64,000 nucleotides of DNA from Theobroma cacao (Eukaryota; Streptophyta; Magnoliopsida; Malvales; Malvaceae), in contig NC_030853.1 in the NCBI RefSeq assembly GCF_000208745.1, positions 19,590,894-19,654,893 of the forward strand, written 5' to 3'. Position 1 is the stretch's first letter. Each line of letters opens with the position of its first letter. Below, piece by piece: positions 61,469 through 64,000 of this stretch. The position numbers and the translations under genes are program-made. The notes beneath the pieces were generated by a model. It was not told where the DNA came from. It made no database searches and saw only the letters and a list, made by a program, of their open reading frames with translations.

Positions 61469-62745
61469 CTGAGAGAAAGTAACAATCATACAAAGCTTAG
61501 AAGTAGAGTTAATCACATAAAATGTCCTAAAGTCTAACTGAAAGTAAGAATTATGGCCATAAGTAGAGCAGGCTTCTTGTTCACTAATATCTTTCAAAAT
61601 AAGGCACGAAAAATAAGACTAATGCCAGATTGATAGCTCCCAAACGGCATAACTAAAGTCATATTGCCTTCCCTTAAGTATAAGTATCCCATTTCGATAA
61701 CATGAGGTGCCAGAACAGGATGCTAATAATGGTACCATTTCTTATTTTAGTTGCGCAATAGACATGAAACAATTGGGAACAGAAAAGATCAAGCATTGTT
61801 TTAATGATGGTGAATATGCATCAAAGAATTTCTTTATGTATCTATGAATGATTGCATGCACAATATTTTGAGGCTACTCGTATAGATAAACAAACTTGAA
61901 GTACAAGACCAAGTTTTGATCAATTGTTCTTGTAATCTATCACTCTAGGATTAGAGTTTACACTTGCTCACAACTTTCAGATTCAAGTTCAATCCCTGTG
62001 GTCTGCCTAGACAGTCTTCCTTCCCATGTACTTTTAGGCTAAAACTAATTCTCTCTGCCATTGCTCTGCTTCCGAAAGGAAGCTACCTAGATGAATCATG
62101 CCTTTCCCGTTTGATCAATTTTAATTCCCTCTCCTTCATTCTCAAAGGAATAAAAAGGAAGACATGTTATTATTTTTTTTAAGCTATTACCTCTTCAATT
62201 TTCATTCCCTCTCCTTCATTCCCATAAAATATAGTCTTATCCTCCTACAACAGAACATTATACCCTCAATTTGGTTAAACAAATGGAAGAAACAAAATTA
62301 TACTCATACCCACAGTCACCCTACCGGTCTTCCCTTGTCTACCTCTATTTTACATTGACTCAGAATCCGGTGTCAGACGTGACTATGTCATATTTTTAGC
62401 ATTTTTAAACATTAACTTTGAATCTTTGATAGAAATTTAAAGCGTCAAAGAAGACCCGGACACTAGTACCTTAAGGTATAATCTTACCAAATGGAGTCCT
62501 ACCCATGAATCTCATTTCCCTATTTTTCTTCAAAAAGAAAAATTGAAAAACAACAGCTCATTTAACAGTTTCTTATCCTCCACATGGGCATTTCTTCAAA
62601 CACGTATAAAAACAATCAAATTAATCAATTAATACCAAAACTAATGACTAAATTCAAATTATTAAAAGCACGTAAATAGTTAAAGAAGGTTAACCTTAGC
62701 AAAAAATTAACACAAAGTAAAGAAAGGGAAAAAATGAGAACTTAC
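61469..62745 (-). other. 5'UTR intron of PTST1
   Basis: Starts after the donor GTAAGT at 62745 and ends at the acceptor TTTCTCTCAG before 61468. It separates a non-coding first exon from exon 2, which begins 14 bases before the ATG. Confidence 0.75.
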
Positions 62746-62850
62746 CAAGTAGATTTTGGAGTGGAAAATGGAAGATGGAATCTGCTTAGAGAGCGGGAGG
62801 ATTATGTTCGTGGCAGGCAGACGATTTAGGATTTTGTGGAGCTGTTACAC
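62746..62850 (-). other. Non-coding first exon of PTST1
   Basis: CT-rich minus-strand sequence ending in CTACTTG before a consensus GTAAGT donor. It has no ATG in frame with the coding region. The upstream limit (start of transcription) is approximate. Confidence 0.65.
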
Positions 62851-62879
62851 GTGTTAGGACCTGGAACTTGGCACGTGGC
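62847..62879 (-). promoter_or_regulatory. Pair of G-box elements at the PTST1 5' end
   Basis: ACACGTGT at 62847-62854 and CACGTGGC at 62872-62879, 25 bp apart. G-boxes bind bZIP and bHLH factors (light, ABA and sugar responses in plants). Their use here is inferred from the position. Confidence 0.55.
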
Positions 62880-63369
62880 GTATCGGGTGAAAATGGAGAA
62901 GATGATTGTTATAGGGGAGACGAACGATCGGCAGCATCCGGCTTTTCTTTTCTATTTTATTTTTTTACTATTATTCTATTCGATTCGGTACTTAGAAATT
63001 TTGAACAAAGCTTTTTATTTTTCAGTGGAAAATCCGAAGTTAAATCAAATTGGGTCAAATCTATATAATTTGATTAATTTCAATTACACTAATATTTATT
63101 GTGCAATGTTTTTTCCATATTATATATGGATATATTCATTTGAACGTTACAAGTAGACAACGTTACAAGCCCAATACAACAATATCTAATCAGAAAGGCC
63201 CAATTGCAAAAATCCAAGTCAAGGGGAAAACGGAAGAAGACATCAGTTCTATTCGGCCCAAAATCCCACTTGTTTCTATTAATTTTTATGTTTAATTAAC
63301 TATGTAAAAAACAATTTATATATATATATATATATATATTGGGTGGATAGAATAGCACATTTTCTTATC
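62880..63369. other. Upstream region of PTST1, no gene seen
   Basis: AT-rich; contains a TA microsatellite at 63315-63340. Frames here are short and low complexity. Confidence 0.55.
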
Positions 63370-63651
63370 CTCTCTTTTCAATGTTTGCTTCGGAAGTTAT
63401 GGTATTTAGAGGACCGGTTTTTGTTGAAGATACTGGAATTTCTTACGTGATCATTGAGATTGATGCCTTTTGAGCATTATTGGAGCTCTAAGCAGAAAGT
63501 TCAAGTTGTTCTTTAATGATACATATCATCGTAGATATCAATTCAAAGGCGTGTAATGTTATGTGTTTGGTCTTTAGGTGAAAGGGAAGGAAACACCACA
63601 GCTCATTCTTTAGCTAGACATGCTTTTTCTCTATCTCGTGAAGTAGAGTAG
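63370..63651 (+). pseudogene. LINE-type RNase H relic
   Basis: A damaged plus-strand RNase H fragment. ASEVMVFRGPVFVEDTGISY followed by VIIEID matches the central strand and helix of plant LINE RNase H (Glu and Asp kept). After a frame change the C terminus reads GEREGNTTAHSLARHAFSLS, the closing helix of that family, and stops at 63651. Nothing else of the element is seen on either side. Confidence 0.7.
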
Positions 63652-64000
63652 TTAATTAGAAGACAATCCAACTCTTCTTGAACCTTTGCTTGATTTGAAA
63701 ATGTTACTTAATTTTACTTAATGAAGTCTTCTTGAACCTTTGCAAGATTTTGTTTTTCAATTATACCCAATGCCAAATTGCTGTTCTTTATGCAAGTAGA
63801 CAAAATTTACAATGACATAATAGTAATAAAAGTAATAAATAATTGTAGATGCTCAACCTTGACTATTATTAATTTTCAAAAAAAAAACTTTGACTATTAA
63901 CATATTATCCATGTTATTGCATTACATGAAGTTTTTTCACAGAATCATATGATTCTATAGAGAGCAATGAACGAATTGTATGAAAGCAATGAAAGTAACC
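63652..64000. other. AT-rich end of window, no gene seen
   Basis: Short direct repeat of CTTCTTGAACCTTTGC (near 63672 and 63727). No gene recognised. Confidence 0.5.

Noticed and set aside
62836..63156. 106-residue plus-strand frame at the PTST1 promoter as a divergent gene
   Set aside because: It begins in the antisense of the PTST1 first exon and turns into low-complexity AT-rich text.

Overview
The window is nuclear DNA of a dicot-type flowering plant. It is AT-rich, has short plant-style introns, plant-specific gene families, and plant transposon lineages (Tat/Ogre-like Ty3 element, L1-type LINEs carrying an RNase H, hAT, MULE, Helitron). The species cannot be fixed from the sequence alone. 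No tRNA, rRNA, CRISPR or bacterial feature was seen.

Layout. Positions 1-15396: a very large Ty3-type LTR retrotransposon of the Tat/Ogre kind on the minus strand, with its 3' LTR cut by the window edge. It keeps ORF1, gag-protease, a probable intron, RT, two RNase H domains, integrase, primer-binding site, polypurine tract, a 3' minisatellite and 2.8-kb LTRs. Positions 15397-28150: two decayed LINEs on the minus strand. The first appears inserted in the RNase H region of the second, and the Ogre-like element seems to sit in the 3' end of the first. Positions 28677-38222: a stack of insertions whose target-site duplications can be read. A small hAT (8-bp TSD) holds a MULE-like element (9-bp TSD), which holds three solo LTRs (5-bp TSDs). 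A second, uninterrupted copy of the MULE-like family lies at 39250-40376. Positions 41250-42017: a two-exon host gene on the minus strand for a small DUF7054-type (At4g22758-like) protein, with a damaged duplicate at about 51955-52313. Between these lie a long foldback element, an unclassified repeat and a probable Helitron (46413-51005). Positions 54275-62850: the best-supported host gene, a complete PTST1 (PROTEIN TARGETING TO STARCH) homologue on the minus strand with eight coding exons and a 5'UTR intron. Its last intron but one carries a MITE. The right edge holds a LINE RNase H relic on the plus strand.

How it works together: only the DUF7054 and PTST1 genes look functional. PTST1 would act in plastids, carrying granule-bound starch synthase to starch through a coiled coil and a CBM48 starch-binding domain. 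Everything else is mobile DNA in various stages of decay. No wholly new system was found. The most notable points are the TSD-resolved insertion stack, a run of three hairpins at one place in the giant LTR with a compensatory base-pair change between the two LTR copies, and the nonsense-only pattern of decay across most of the Ogre-like coding region.
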